Below are positions 1 through 8,355 of a stretch of DNA of 35,450 bases, piece by piece. Under the pieces are notes generated by a model. The model was not told where the DNA came from. It saw nothing but the letters and a program-made list of their open reading frames with translations, and searched no databases. The DNA comes from a virus, in the IMG/VR virus record IMGVR_UViG_3300013306_000036, positions 1-35,450 of that record, one strand, 5' to 3'. Each line of letters starts with the position of its first letter. The stretch's first letter is position 1. Both the position numbers and the translations under genes were made by a program.

Positions 1-186
1 CCCAAATACAAGACTGGTGGAATCGTCCAGAAGACGGGTCCAGCCATCGTTCACAAGGGAGAGCTAATCATCCCCAGGGAAGAGGTGGGCGCGGAGTGTT
101 GTGGTGTCGTCAGCTCAGGGGGTTGGGTGGTCAACCCGAAGAACGCGGGACAGTACACGGGGGAGAACGCACCGTGGCGGAGATGA
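1..186 (+). CDS. C-terminal end of a phage structural-type protein (5' truncated)
   Basis: The frame is open from base 1 to a TGA at 184-186 and has no start inside the window, so only the last 61 residues are visible. It begins with a Gly-rich stretch followed by GPAIVHKGELIIPREE. The pattern G-x-V-x-x-x-G-P-A-x-V-H-x-G-E-x-x-x-P is common near the C-terminus of phage tail and virion-associated proteins, so a virion role is the best guess. The stop overlaps the ATG of the next gene (ATGA), which suggests translational coupling. The function of the missing N-terminal part cannot be judged. Confidence 0.6.
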   Translation, partial: PKYKTGGIVQKTGPAIVHKGELIIPREEVGAECCGVVSSGGWVVNPKNAGQYTGENAPWRR

Positions 187-398
187 GACAACCGGCTTGC
201 ATCTCGATTGACGGGGACAGCCTCTGCATCGACGGCGCACTCATCCATCTCTCCATCATCCCGCAAATCCTCTATGAGATTGCTCACCCCGATCCGCGCA
301 AGTGGTATCGGCTGGAGCGGGTGGATGAATCCATAATCGTTCACGTCAGAGTCACGGAGGACAGCGATGGCACACCCGTTAGCCGATCAAATGCCTGA
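183..398 (+). CDS. Hypothetical protein, 71 aa
   Basis: The ATG at 183 overlaps the stop of the previous gene (ATGA). A GTG at 174 in the same frame, with a better-spaced GGGGGAG at about 160-166, is an alternative start. The product begins MRQPACISIDGDSLCIDG, reads like a small alternating beta-strand protein, and has no motif I recognise. It ends inside the next gene (32-nt overlap), typical of tightly packed phage operons. Confidence 0.55.
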   Translation: MRQPACISIDGDSLCIDGALIHLSIIPQILYEIAHPDPRKWYRLERVDESIIVHVRVTEDSDGTPVSRSNA

Positions 399-636
399 AT
401 CCGCAGCGAAGATTCTGGGCAGCAAGGGCAAAAAGCTCCGCCCCCATGAAATCCACGTCCGCCGCACCGCAGAAAAGGGTAAATTCATTGCCCGCCACAT
501 GCTCCGCGACAAACTAGGCAACATGCCGACAGATGGACAACACGGAGAGGCCGAATATGCCCTTAACAGCCCCCAGGAGCTTATGTCTCACATGCAACAG
601 CATCTCGGCCAGGACGACGACGATGGAGACGAATGA
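367..636 (+). CDS. Hypothetical protein, 89 aa, basic with acidic tail
   Basis: The ATG at 367 is preceded by GGAGG at 356-360. The first 60 residues are rich in Lys, Arg and His, and the C-terminus is strongly acidic (GQDDDDGDE). It sits two genes before the large terminase, where a small terminase subunit is often found, but I see no helix-turn-helix or other terminase signature. That role is only a positional possibility. The end overlaps the next small gene. Confidence 0.6.
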   Translation: MAHPLADQMPESAAKILGSKGKKLRPHEIHVRRTAEKGKFIARHMLRDKLGNMPTDGQHGEAEYALNSPQELMSHMQQHLGQDDDDGDE

Positions 637-742
637 GCCCTATCCAGAGGCCAGCAAACGGGTGTCTGTTGGCCGCGTAATACTCTACCTCGCCGTCCTC
701 GCCCTTATCGGCGCATTTTTCTACGTGAATTGGATCATGTGA
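623..742 (+). CDS. Small single-span membrane protein, 39 aa
   Basis: The ATG at 623 lies inside the end of the previous gene, with AGGA at about 611-614. A short soluble N-terminus (METNEPYPEASKR) is followed by a hydrophobic stretch of about 20 residues (VILYLAVLALIGAFFYV) and a very short tail. The stop TGA overlaps the terminase ATG (TGATG). A 39-residue single-span protein could be holin-like or simply membrane-associated. It is far from the endolysin gene at 21327, which weakens a holin call. Confidence 0.55.
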   Translation: METNEPYPEASKRVSVGRVILYLAVLALIGAFFYVNWIM

Positions 743-2499
743 TGCCTTTCAACTGGCGCAAACTCCGAGACCTCAACCAAGAGAACGGAGACAACCGCGC
801 CTATCGCTCCGAGCTGACGGAGCTGGTGTTGAGAGACCCCGAAATCCGCGAGGACGCCCGCAGGGTGACGCAACACAACCTCCTCGCCCTGTCCTGGGTG
901 CTGGGCTTCTGCCTAGTCGATGAAGAGATTCACCGCGAGGCTCTGGACTACTTCCTTCCCAAATCCCCCGAACTCACGCTGGAAGAATGGCTCACCGACG
1001 CCGCGCGCCAATATCTCAGGCGCGGTTCCCTTCTTCTCCCCCGTGGCGTCTTCAAGACGACCCTCTCCCTTGCGAATTGCGCGCAGCTCATCATCTGTTG
1101 GCCGTCGAATATCGCAATCATGCTCATGACCGGACGCGGAGACCTCGCCAAAGACCTCGTGGATCAGGTGGCGGGCTTCTTCATCCGAAGGACGAAGGCT
1201 CCGCCGACGCTCTTTCAAGCCATCTGGGGAGACCTTTGCATAGAGAGCCAGCGCGACAGCGGGGAGTTTACCGCCGCCGTCCGCCAGATGGAGCCCCGCA
1301 TCATCGAGCCCGCGATCTGGGGGGAGAGCGTGGAGGCGGGTGTTAGCGGATACCACCCTAACGTCCTCATCGTGGACGACGTGAGCAACAACAGGAACTC
1401 GCAGAAGCCAGAGACCCGCGCCACGACGACGAAGAAATACAAGCTCAACCGGAAAGTCCTCAAGCCGTTCGGTATCGAGCTCAAGGTAGGAACCATTTAC
1501 GGCAGTCTGGATATTTTCACGGACGAGGTGCTGACCTCACGCCCAGGAACGATCCGCCGTATCATCCAACCCGCCATGACCCTCAAGAACGGCGAACGCC
1601 TAGACCCCAACGGCTTCCCCGATGAAGAGGACGTGATTCTGCACTTCCCCACGATCCTCAGCTACGACTACCTGAGAACAGAATTTGAGAGCGGATTCGA
1701 TAGCTTCATGACACAGTACATGTTGGACGAGTACGGCTCCGCCGAGGTGGTATTCGCGCAGAGCCAGATGCTCTCCGCGATGGTGGAGGAAGCCCATCTC
1801 CCGCTCGAAGGCGAGACCGTGATCCACTGGCGGTTCCCTTGCCAGAGGCGCAACTGGAAGACCGCCGCGTGTGCCGTGGGGCAACTCTTCCGCAACCGCT
1901 GTTACATCATCGACGCGATAGAGGGACACTACAAGCCGAGCAGCCTAGCAAGCCTCGTCGTCAATACCGCGCGCAAGTACCACCTTCACCGTATAGCCAT
2001 CGAAGACAGCCCAGGGGCGCGCCTGATGAGCAGCGCGATCCACAACTATGCCCTTACCACCGGCTGGGACTTGTTTCTGGATTGGACGGGAGCGGAGCTG
2101 GGGGAGGAGGACACGGGGGAGCGGGACTTGCGAATCCGCAACATCGAAGCCGTACTCTCTGGCGGACGCCTTCTCTTCTTTGCAGGGCTCAAGCAGATCA
2201 AGTCCCTCATGCTCGAATTTACGCAGTACGCCATGATTCCAGATAACGCTCTGCCTGATGTGGTCTCCCGCGTGGCCGATCACCTTCCTCAGAGCATCGC
2301 CGCCGAAGACCTCGATAACGAAGATTCCGCATGGAAGGCAGCGATGGAGCGCGATCACTTCAACCTCGTCTATGGACGCGGAAAGTACGCTCCACCGGAG
2401 CCAGAACCGGAAGAGGTGGAGAACGAGCAGCCCGATCCGATGGATGAGAGATTTAACGAGCTGGGTCTGGAGAATATCCTTGGAGGGCTGAATGGCTGA
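742..2499 (+). CDS. Terminase large subunit (DNA packaging ATPase/nuclease)
   Basis: At 585 aa this has the normal size for a large terminase, the motor that pumps DNA through the portal. Residues 100-107 (PRGVFKTT) are a variant Walker A of the RGxxKT type. NVLIVDD at about 207-213 is the Walker B. The C-terminal half shows the RNase H-like nuclease fold pattern: a strand around CYIIDAIEGHYK (about 387-398), RIAIEDSPGARLM (about 417-429) and LPDVVSRVADHLP (about 504-516). The first catalytic Asp normally found in a WDxA- or DPA-type motif is not visible; the matching place reads HWRFP. I use the ATG at 742 rather than an in-frame TTG at 730 because it overlaps the preceding stop. The portal lies 1.2 kb downstream, as expected for a packaging module. 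Confidence 0.85.
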   Translation: MPFNWRKLRDLNQENGDNRAYRSELTELVLRDPEIREDARRVTQHNLLALSWVLGFCLVDEEIHREALDYFLPKSPELTLEEWLTDAARQYLRRGSLLLPRGVFKTTLSLANCAQLIICWPSNIAIMLMTGRGDLAKDLVDQVAGFFIRRTKAPPTLFQAIWGDLCIESQRDSGEFTAAVRQMEPRIIEPAIWGESVEAGVSGYHPNVLIVDDVSNNRNSQKPETRATTTKKYKLNRKVLKPFGIELKVGTIYGSLDIFTDEVLTSRPGTIRRIIQPAMTLKNGERLDPNGFPDEEDVILHFPTILSYDYLRTEFESGFDSFMTQYMLDEYGSAEVVFAQSQMLSAMVEEAHLPLEGETVIHWRFPCQRRNWKTAACAVGQLFRNRCYIIDAIEGHYKPSSLASLVVNTARKYHLHRIAIEDSPGARLMSSAIHNYALTTGWDLFLDWTGAELGEEDTGERDLRIRNIEAVLSGGRLLFFAGLKQIKSLMLEFTQYAMIPDNALPDVVSRVADHLPQSIAAEDLDNEDSAWKAAMERDHFNLVYGRGKYAPPEPEPEEVENEQPDPMDERFNELGLENILGGLNG

Positions 2500-2791
2500 A
2501 TTAGAGTTGCCGCAGCCCACTTCCCAAGATGAAGCAGAAGCCAAAGCCTCTTGGGATAATGCCGCTAAGTATTCCGATCCTGAACGCATGTACATAATTC
2601 TGATAGCGAAGGGATTGGCTTATGAGCGTGAGCTAAAAGCCGCCCTCGCTGCTAATGCTGATCTTCTGGAAGTAATGGACGAGATTGACGCTACCCTCTG
2701 TGCTTGCCGTTATGACAACAAGCAAGGATGCAACTGTGACATTCATGCCGTTCACAACATTATCCGCGCCCTGAAATCGAGGAAGAAATGA
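2492..2791 (+). CDS. Hypothetical protein with a C-terminal cysteine cluster, 99 aa
   Basis: The ATG at 2492 overlaps the terminase stop by 8 nt and is preceded by GGAGG. The N-terminal two thirds are helical and charged. Near the C-terminus CACRYDNKQGCNCDIH supplies four Cys and a His within 16 residues, a plausible metal-binding knuckle. No family was recognised. Its stop overlaps the start of the next small gene (ATGA). Confidence 0.65.
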   Translation: MAELELPQPTSQDEAEAKASWDNAAKYSDPERMYIILIAKGLAYERELKAALAANADLLEVMDEIDATLCACRYDNKQGCNCDIHAVHNIIRALKSRKK

Positions 2792-2940
2792 CTGATCAGC
2801 GAAAGGAAGTGCAACCTGCGGTGCAGTTTGAGGAATGGTGGGCGAAGTTTAGAGATTCTAAAGATTGGGAAGCAGAAGATATTTCCGACCAGACTATCGC
2901 TCGTGCAGCATGGCAAGCCGCTCTCGCCACACAAAAGTAA
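2788..2940 (+). CDS. Hypothetical protein, 50 aa
   Basis: The ATG at 2788 forms an ATGA overlap with the previous stop and follows a purine-rich GAGGAAGAA. The short acidic product starts MTDQRKEVQPAVQFEEWW and ends with an alanine-rich helix ending ARAAWQAALATQK. The WW-x-x-F and AWxAAL pattern resembles many small phage proteins of unknown role. It is supported by the start overlap and tight spacing to the next gene (11 nt). Confidence 0.55.
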   Translation: MTDQRKEVQPAVQFEEWWAKFRDSKDWEAEDISDQTIARAAWQAALATQK

Positions 2941-2951
2941 AGGAGCCTACT

Positions 2952-3536
2952 ATGTCCGTTGTCGATAATGCCCCGCCATCCAACCCGCTCAAGCTCATGG
3001 ACGCCGAGCCCGCCCTTTTCATGATGAGGGACGAGGAGAAAGCCCCCGCCACCCTCACCGTCCCAGGCAGCAGCAACCTAGACCTCATCCTCTTCGATAT
3101 TGTCGCCACGGGGACAGTCAAGGCCGCTGTCCCTGGAGCCATCACCCTCACGCTTTACGGAATGTCTAAGAGAGACGTGGACAGCGAATCCGCCAACCCT
3201 GAAAAGTGGCTCCCCCTCGGCATCGCCCCCGCCGAGCCCGTAGGCGGAACCGCCGATCTTCCCATAACCATGTGGATGATTCGAGGCAAAGACCTCATGA
3301 TCTTCCCTGGTTCGGGCAAGATGCAGGGCTTGTTCGATTCCAACGTAGCCAGCAACCCGATAGCGTCGATGGACTTAGAACACCATCCAGACGACATAAC
3401 CCCCGAAGACCCGTTGTATATCTTCGCCGTGGGAGCCAGTTTCGTCCCCGATGTAGCCCCGCCGCCGCCCGCCGAGGGAGAGGAAGCGGAGCCCCTTTGC
3501 ACCCTTGAGCTGGCGAATTTCAGCATGAACGCATAA
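2952..3536 (+). CDS. Probable virion-associated protein, 194 aa
   Basis: The ATG at 2952 has AAAGGAG eight bases upstream; an in-frame ATG further upstream would overlap the preceding gene and is not needed. The sequence is beta-rich with a Pro- and acid-rich linker (DVAPPPPAEGEEAEP) near the C-terminus. Its place between terminase and portal, and its lack of enzymatic motifs, suggest a minor or decoration virion protein. That is positional inference only. A stable hairpin follows the stop. Confidence 0.6.
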   Translation: MSVVDNAPPSNPLKLMDAEPALFMMRDEEKAPATLTVPGSSNLDLILFDIVATGTVKAAVPGAITLTLYGMSKRDVDSESANPEKWLPLGIAPAEPVGGTADLPITMWMIRGKDLMIFPGSGKMQGLFDSNVASNPIASMDLEHHPDDITPEDPLYIFAVGASFVPDVAPPPPAEGEEAEPLCTLELANFSMNA

Positions 3537-3539
3537 AAA

Positions 3540-3568
3540 ACGGGCGGACGGTTTTATCCGCCGCCCGT
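3540..3568. terminator. Hairpin with A-tract; terminator geometry on the minus strand
   Basis: ACGGGCGGACGG (3540-3551) pairs with CCGCCGCCCGT (3558-3568) with one bulged A and a TTTTAT loop. The six A residues lie before the hairpin, so the stem-plus-T-tract order of an intrinsic terminator exists only on the minus strand, which has no genes here. On the plus strand the hairpin is followed by TAAGGTG, so it would act as a 3'-end stabiliser or weak attenuator at most. Confidence 0.45.
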
Positions 3569-3597
3569 TAAGGTGTACTATCCAGTGAACTTTCCTA

Positions 3598-3687
3598 ATG
3601 TCGTTTAGCGAACATAAGAAACTAAACGCCCAGAGCTTACGGAAGTGGTTGGACGTAGAAAGCAACGCCGACCCGAACCCGATGTAA
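3598..3687 (+). CDS. Possible very small ORF, 29 aa
   Basis: In the 178-nt gap between two clear genes an ATG at 3598 opens a 29-residue frame (starts MSFSEHKKLNAQSLRKWLD). No good ribosome binding site precedes it. It may be a real tiny protein or chance; the rest of the gap holds only the hairpin and the portal leader. Confidence 0.2.
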   Translation: MSFSEHKKLNAQSLRKWLDVESNADPNPM

Positions 3688-3714
3688 CGTTTTCGGTTTT
3701 GAGGTTAGGCGTCT

Positions 3715-5835
3715 ATGGCCGCTGCTACGTCTACATTCGTGCCGCAATCCAACTGGACGCAACCCGTCCGCGCGAAAGACGTAGAGACCCCAGGCTCCTC
3801 TCTCCCCCCTAAGTACACAGACGAGGCCGCTTTAAGCATCGTCGTGCAGGACTACGAGCGCGCGTCCGCGTGGCTCGAAGACCGCCGTTGGCCGCTGGAC
3901 TGGACGAGTAGCGATATTCTCTATCAGTCCCCGCGAATGTTAGGAGTCTTTGAGGGCTCTGGAGTCACACGCGCCAACGTATCAAGGTTCACCGTAGCAA
4001 AGCAGGTAAACTCACTGGCTCCCGCGATTACGGGAGCAATTTTCTTTAACGACGCGACTCCGTTTGAGATTCGCCCCCGCCCCAACACCCACCAGGACAC
4101 CGCCCGCGCATGGAAAGAGCTTATATCCGAGAAGCTGGACGAAATCCACTTCAAACAGGAGATGAGCTACGGCATACAGGGGATGGTGAATCAAGGGACA
4201 GTAATTTTTAAGGGAGGCTGGGAGACCATCACCGAAGTCCAGACCCACTACAAGCGCAAGGAAGCCCCGCCGACTGTCCCGATGCCGCTAGGCCGCTCCA
4301 TGCCGATCTATACGGCAGAGAGCGATGAGTTTGAGGCTACCGACGTAGAGATAACGCGCAACCGTCCGACCTTTGAAAAATGCGAACTGGGGACGGTTTT
4401 TGTCGATCCTCAATGGGCGTCACCATCGCAAATCTGGAAAGCGAAGTGGATAGTCCACGAGATGTATCTGGACTATGAAGACCTCAAGCAGCTCCGCAAC
4501 AATCCAGAGTACGACATACCTTCCGACGAACAGCTCCGCGCCGCCTTCATGGAAGACACCGAGATACCCGAAGGCATCTCTTCCACGGAACAAGCGATGC
4601 TGGCAAACACCAGCGTCCACCATGCCGAGCGTCCAGATTTTGAATGGTCAGAAGACCCGCTGAAAAAGCCGATGCAGGTTTTGGAGTGGTGGGACAGAAC
4701 ACAGGTTCGCGTTGTCCTCCAGAAAAAAATCGTAATCCGCAACGGACAGCATGGTCTCGGTGAAAAACCATTCTTCTCCGCGAACTATTGGGACATAGAC
4801 AACGCGGGCTATGGGATGGGGGTTGGCCGCATCGCTGGAGCGGATCAACGTGTTGAGCAGGGAATGTTAAACAGTCTGCTTGATATTCTCGCCTTCGCGG
4901 TTCAGCCCGAATACGCCGTGGCGCGCGGAGCCAACGTCCCGACACAGGATCAACGCCGCCGCCTGGGTGGTATCCGCATGGTGGACGGAGCCGACGCCAC
5001 CAAAGCGATTGCGCTAGTAGCACAGCCGCAGGTTCCCCCCGATGCGTGGCGGGCGATCCAGTCCGTTGTAGCGTCCGCCGAGGGAGCCACCGGAGCCGAT
5101 CAAGCCACCGTACAGGGCTCGATACCAGGACGCGGATCAAGCATCGTCCGTTCAGGGACTGGCGCGGGGATTGTGGGGCAAGCATCATCGACACGCCTAC
5201 AGTCCCCCGTTGAGCGGGTTATCGACGGAGTGTTTCTCCCCTATCTGCGTTTCGTCCACCGCATGATTAAAGAGCGGATGCCTATTAGCGAAATCCGCGA
5301 GATTCTGGCAGACCGCACCGAAGACCTCGCCCCCGACTTTCAGGACTTCATGGACTCGGTTATCAAGTTTGACACTCTGGCAGGGACGCGGCTGGCAGCG
5401 AAAAACAAGATGGCTCAAGCCCTTCCCTTCCTTCTGGAAGTGTTCGGAAATCAGGCTCTCGTCCAGCAGCTCTCAGAGACCGGCTACAAGGTGAACGCGA
5501 TGGAGCTGGTGAACATGGTTTTGGAAATGTCGGAGTGGAAGAACAAGCGAGACCTCATTGTCCCCATGACCGACGAAGAGAAACAGATGCGGCAACAGCA
5601 GAGCCAAGCCGCATCCGAACAGTCCTCCAAATCTGCCTTACTCAACCAAAAGCAACAAGGCGATATGCAGCTTGAAGACAAGAAAATTGCGGGACGTATC
5701 GCCACCCAGACCATCAAGCAAACGCATCAGGCCGCTATCGAATCGCCGCTTGACCGAGCCGCCAGCTTCGCAGAGCGGACGGCGGATGAACGGCAGATGC
5801 AGGGCAGTCAATATTATTCGGGCTCGAACACGTAA
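3715..5835 (+). CDS. Portal protein (head-to-tail connector)
   Basis: At 706 aa it is close to the P22-type portal (about 725 aa). It would form the dodecameric ring at the unique vertex through which DNA enters and leaves. Supporting features are its position between terminase and a scaffold/capsid pair, a long central alpha/beta region, a Thr/Gly/Ser-rich stretch (around PGRGSSIVRSGTGAGIVGQA) and a Gln/Ser/Lys-rich helical C-terminus with AALxQ-type heptads, as in P22-type portals with a helical barrel. The ATG at 3715 follows GAGG at 3701-3704. No residue-level active site is expected. Confidence 0.75.
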   Translation: MAAATSTFVPQSNWTQPVRAKDVETPGSSLPPKYTDEAALSIVVQDYERASAWLEDRRWPLDWTSSDILYQSPRMLGVFEGSGVTRANVSRFTVAKQVNSLAPAITGAIFFNDATPFEIRPRPNTHQDTARAWKELISEKLDEIHFKQEMSYGIQGMVNQGTVIFKGGWETITEVQTHYKRKEAPPTVPMPLGRSMPIYTAESDEFEATDVEITRNRPTFEKCELGTVFVDPQWASPSQIWKAKWIVHEMYLDYEDLKQLRNNPEYDIPSDEQLRAAFMEDTEIPEGISSTEQAMLANTSVHHAERPDFEWSEDPLKKPMQVLEWWDRTQVRVVLQKKIVIRNGQHGLGEKPFFSANYWDIDNAGYGMGVGRIAGADQRVEQGMLNSLLDILAFAVQPEYAVARGANVPTQDQRRRLGGIRMVDGADATKAIALVAQPQVPPDAWRAIQSVVASAEGATGADQATVQGSIPGRGSSIVRSGTGAGIVGQASSTRLQSPVERVIDGVFLPYLRFVHRMIKERMPISEIREILADRTEDLAPDFQDFMDSVIKFDTLAGTRLAAKNKMAQALPFLLEVFGNQALVQQLSETGYKVNAMELVNMVLEMSEWKNKRDLIVPMTDEEKQMRQQQSQAASEQSSKSALLNQKQQGDMQLEDKKIAGRIATQTIKQTHQAAIESPLDRAASFAERTADERQMQGSQYYSGSNT

Positions 5836-5849
5836 GGAGACCCTAAACC

Positions 5850-6230
5850 GTGGAGCAGGATTACAGAACGGAGCGGACTTTCGGCGTAACCGCCGAGCTC
5901 AAGCCCATTCAACGGAGAAACCTTCTCAACCTCCGCAACTCAGAGGTGTACCCCGATCTGTTAGACCTCATGGAGATGGTTTGCATTGAAACCGAATCCA
6001 TACTCATTAACACCGATGCCGACAATGAACCCGCTGTGCTTGCAAACCACAAGATGGCGAAAGTGGCATGGCAATTCTTTATCCATGTTCAGGAAAAAAT
6101 TGATAGCGAATCGAAGTTTTATCTAGCCTCCCAGATCAAACAACCGCCTGTACCAGAACTGACCGAGAGCGAGGCATGGCAGGAAAATCTGCTAGACCCC
6201 ACACGCCCCCCGCCCGTCAACTGGACATAG
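5850..6230 (+). CDS. Hypothetical protein between portal and scaffold, 126 aa
   Basis: The start is GTG at 5850 with AAGGAGA about ten bases upstream; no closer ATG exists in frame. The product is mostly helical and acidic, with a Pro-rich end (DPTRPPPVNW). Small unnamed genes are common between portal and scaffold in podoviruses. I do not recognise the family. Confidence 0.7.
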   Translation: MEQDYRTERTFGVTAELKPIQRRNLLNLRNSEVYPDLLDLMEMVCIETESILINTDADNEPAVLANHKMAKVAWQFFIHVQEKIDSESKFYLASQIKQPPVPELTESEAWQENLLDPTRPPPVNWT

Positions 6231-6252
6231 GTGCACAAGAGGAAAAGGGACT

Positions 6253-7104
6253 ATGCAAAAGAGATGGCTCAACGACAAACAACCGGACGAGAATGGTGAT
6301 TATATCCTCGTTATCGAGAACGCCGCAGGAGCGCGCGTTTCGACGTTCAAGGGGAAGACGATGGACGAAGTGGCGGACGCCTTGGCGGATTCACAGGTAC
6401 ACGCCAACCGCGAGATTAGCCGCTTGCGAAAGCCCGACACGGGGAGGGCGCAAATCAGAGTAGAGCAAAAAGACATAACCCCCGAAGACCGTCTCCGCCT
6501 CAGTGAAGAAATCACCGATCCGAGGAAGGTTGTCGAAGCCGTAGAAGAGATTGTGACCAAACGCACCGGCATATCTCCGAACAAGCTGGGAAACGAGTTT
6601 GGCCGCATGAACGCACAAGAGCAAGACCGATACTTTGGCGAGGAGGCGACAGCCTTCCGCGAAGAAAATCCAGACTTCTACCCAGTACCGCAAAATCGCG
6701 ACCTTCTCTTCGATGAGATTCGAGCGAACGGCTGGGACTTTACCCGCAACAATCTCTCGATAGCCCTCCAGACACTCAGGGACAGGGGCAACCTCATCCC
6801 GTGGCCGGACGACTCTCAAGAGCAAATCCCGCAGGAGCCAATACCTGCACCCGTAATGCAACCCGCCTACAGCGGAAATGGTTACGCGAACGGACAGACA
6901 ACAGCCCAACCAGCTCCCTCTCCGAGACCTCGCAGCGTATCGACGGGACTACGGCACTCAGATGCATCCGCATCCGCGCCGCCGCCGCCCCAGCGAAAGC
7001 AATACACACGCGCCGACATTGAACGGATGAGCAGAGCGGAGTACAACGATAAACTTCGGAGTGATCCAGACTTCCGCCGTCAGGTAGATGCGATGGGCGC
7101 GTGA
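6253..7104 (+). CDS. Probable capsid scaffolding protein
   Basis: The 283-aa product lies directly between portal and major capsid genes, the classic scaffold position. It is highly charged and predicted helical. Residues about 195-245 form a Pro/Gln/Ala/Ser-rich linker. The basic C-terminal segment (KQYTRADIERMSRAEYNDKL, then RSDPDFRRQVDAM) resembles the ends of other phage scaffolds that bind the capsid protein. The ATG at 6253 is preceded by AAAGGGA. The 3' end overlaps a possible upstream start of the capsid ORF, but the preferred capsid start (7127) lies after it. Confidence 0.6.
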   Translation: MQKRWLNDKQPDENGDYILVIENAAGARVSTFKGKTMDEVADALADSQVHANREISRLRKPDTGRAQIRVEQKDITPEDRLRLSEEITDPRKVVEAVEEIVTKRTGISPNKLGNEFGRMNAQEQDRYFGEEATAFREENPDFYPVPQNRDLLFDEIRANGWDFTRNNLSIALQTLRDRGNLIPWPDDSQEQIPQEPIPAPVMQPAYSGNGYANGQTTAQPAPSPRPRSVSTGLRHSDASASAPPPPQRKQYTRADIERMSRAEYNDKLRSDPDFRRQVDAMGA

Positions 7105-7126
7105 CCTCACCCGCGAGGGGGAAGCC

Positions 7127-8287
7127 ATGCGAAACACGAGTACAGCCGCCGAGCGCGGCAGAATGTTTTTTCAGCGCGTTATCGTTCCGCTCATCGAGTT
7201 TGTTTGTGCGATGGGCGCAAGCTCGATTGCGTACCTGGGTGGAGTGGGTAAAGTCCACGCCCTTGTGCTGGGGGTTGGTGTCTCTCCAGCGTCGAACCTT
7301 ACAACAAATCTTCCACAGTCCGTCGTCACGCAGTTCGACAAAATTTTTATCCAGAGCCTCAAGGGAAATACGCCGTGGATGCGCTGCACGTCACGACGCC
7401 AGCTAGACGAGAACAGTGGTAATAAGCTCGTTCTCTATATGTACCAAAACCTACCCGCTCCGCCGACAACGACGGCAGCGGAAGGTGTGATCCAAACTGG
7501 TCTGACAGTAAGCGTCGTGCAGAACACCACCACGATTCTTAATTTTGCGGACTACATGAACATTAGTACGTACGCCATTCAAACCGCGATTGACCCCGCG
7601 CTTGAAGCTCTTGGCGTACAGATGGCATACCGTCTGGCTCAGGTCGTAAACATCATCCTCCAGAACGTGGCCGATGGTGCAAACGGCGTCGATCCGCTGG
7701 TAGGCCATCTCTCGAAAGTCGCAGCCGCGACGATTGCGACAACGGACATTACCGCCGCCGTCCAGAGCCTCCAGGGAGTCAATGCCCTTCCCTTCGAGGA
7801 CGGACGCTATTTCGGTGTAATCCATCCGTTCGCCGTGGGCTCGATCCTTGTTGACTCCACCAACAATTCCCTGACTGACGTTTTGAAGCGGACAGCCGAG
7901 GGAAATGAGCGGTTGAAGGAGCTCCCCGCGCCGGATGGTGACGCCGTTACCGTTCTGGACTGGGGAGGTGCAACCTTCTTCCAATCGACGTTTGTTAAGG
8001 CGACGCCGAACTACAGCGGGACAACGCAGACGGGTCTCCGTACCTACCTCGTGGGCGCGGAAGGTCTCATCAGCATCTCGTTTGGCGCAAAGGAAAACAC
8101 CCAGATTGGGGAGGGAAATTGGAGGAACCTTAATGTATGGGTTCGCCGGTTGACCGAGCCCAGCGGTTACGATCCTTCGCGCATGATTGGGGGATTTGCC
8201 AGCTACAACACAATGTTTGCTGGAACCCTTCCACCCGATCCGGTTCAGCGCATCCGCTACATCGACGCCGTTAGCACTATCTCGTAA
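7127..8287 (+). CDS. Major capsid protein, N4-gp56 family
   Basis: The 386-aa product carries the N4-gp56-type signature: VVTQFDKIFIQSLKGNTPW (about 67-84), a following strand pattern KLVLYMYQNLPAPP (about 100-113), a Thr-rich AEGVIQTG, and a LNFADYMNIS segment before a helix ending in repeated Leu/Ala. These are HK97-fold shell proteins. ATG 7127 has GAGGGGGAAG upstream and is preferred to an ATG at 7088 inside the scaffold gene. Unusually for the family, about 57 residues precede the homologous part, with hydrophobic stretches (RVIVPLIEFVCAMGASSIAY and VHALVLGVGV). A strong hairpin follows the gene. Confidence 0.8.
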   Translation: MRNTSTAAERGRMFFQRVIVPLIEFVCAMGASSIAYLGGVGKVHALVLGVGVSPASNLTTNLPQSVVTQFDKIFIQSLKGNTPWMRCTSRRQLDENSGNKLVLYMYQNLPAPPTTTAAEGVIQTGLTVSVVQNTTTILNFADYMNISTYAIQTAIDPALEALGVQMAYRLAQVVNIILQNVADGANGVDPLVGHLSKVAAATIATTDITAAVQSLQGVNALPFEDGRYFGVIHPFAVGSILVDSTNNSLTDVLKRTAEGNERLKELPAPDGDAVTVLDWGGATFFQSTFVKATPNYSGTTQTGLRTYLVGAEGLISISFGAKENTQIGEGNWRNLNVWVRRLTEPSGYDPSRMIGGFASYNTMFAGTLPPDPVQRIRYIDAVSTIS

Positions 8288-8307
8288 CTGCATCATGCCT
8301 TCATAAC

Positions 8308-8332
8308 GGAAGGCGGGGACAACCCGCCTTCC
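8308..8332 (+). terminator. Perfect 10-bp hairpin after the capsid gene
   Basis: GGAAGGCGGG (8308-8317) pairs perfectly with CCCGCCTTCC (8323-8332) around a GACAA loop, 20 bases after the capsid stop. No T-tract follows, so full termination is unlikely. It more probably protects the abundant capsid mRNA 3' end or lowers downstream expression. Confidence 0.55.
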
Positions 8333-8355
8333 CACTTCTAAAGCAGGAGAGGTTT

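Noticed and set aside
7127-8287. N4-like phage (Schitoviridae) assignment because of the N4-gp56-type capsid
   Set aside because: This capsid family is widespread outside N4-like phages, and the window has no giant virion RNA polymerase gene. The leader hairpins also lie downstream of ordinary promoter-like -10 boxes, unlike N4 hairpin promoters.
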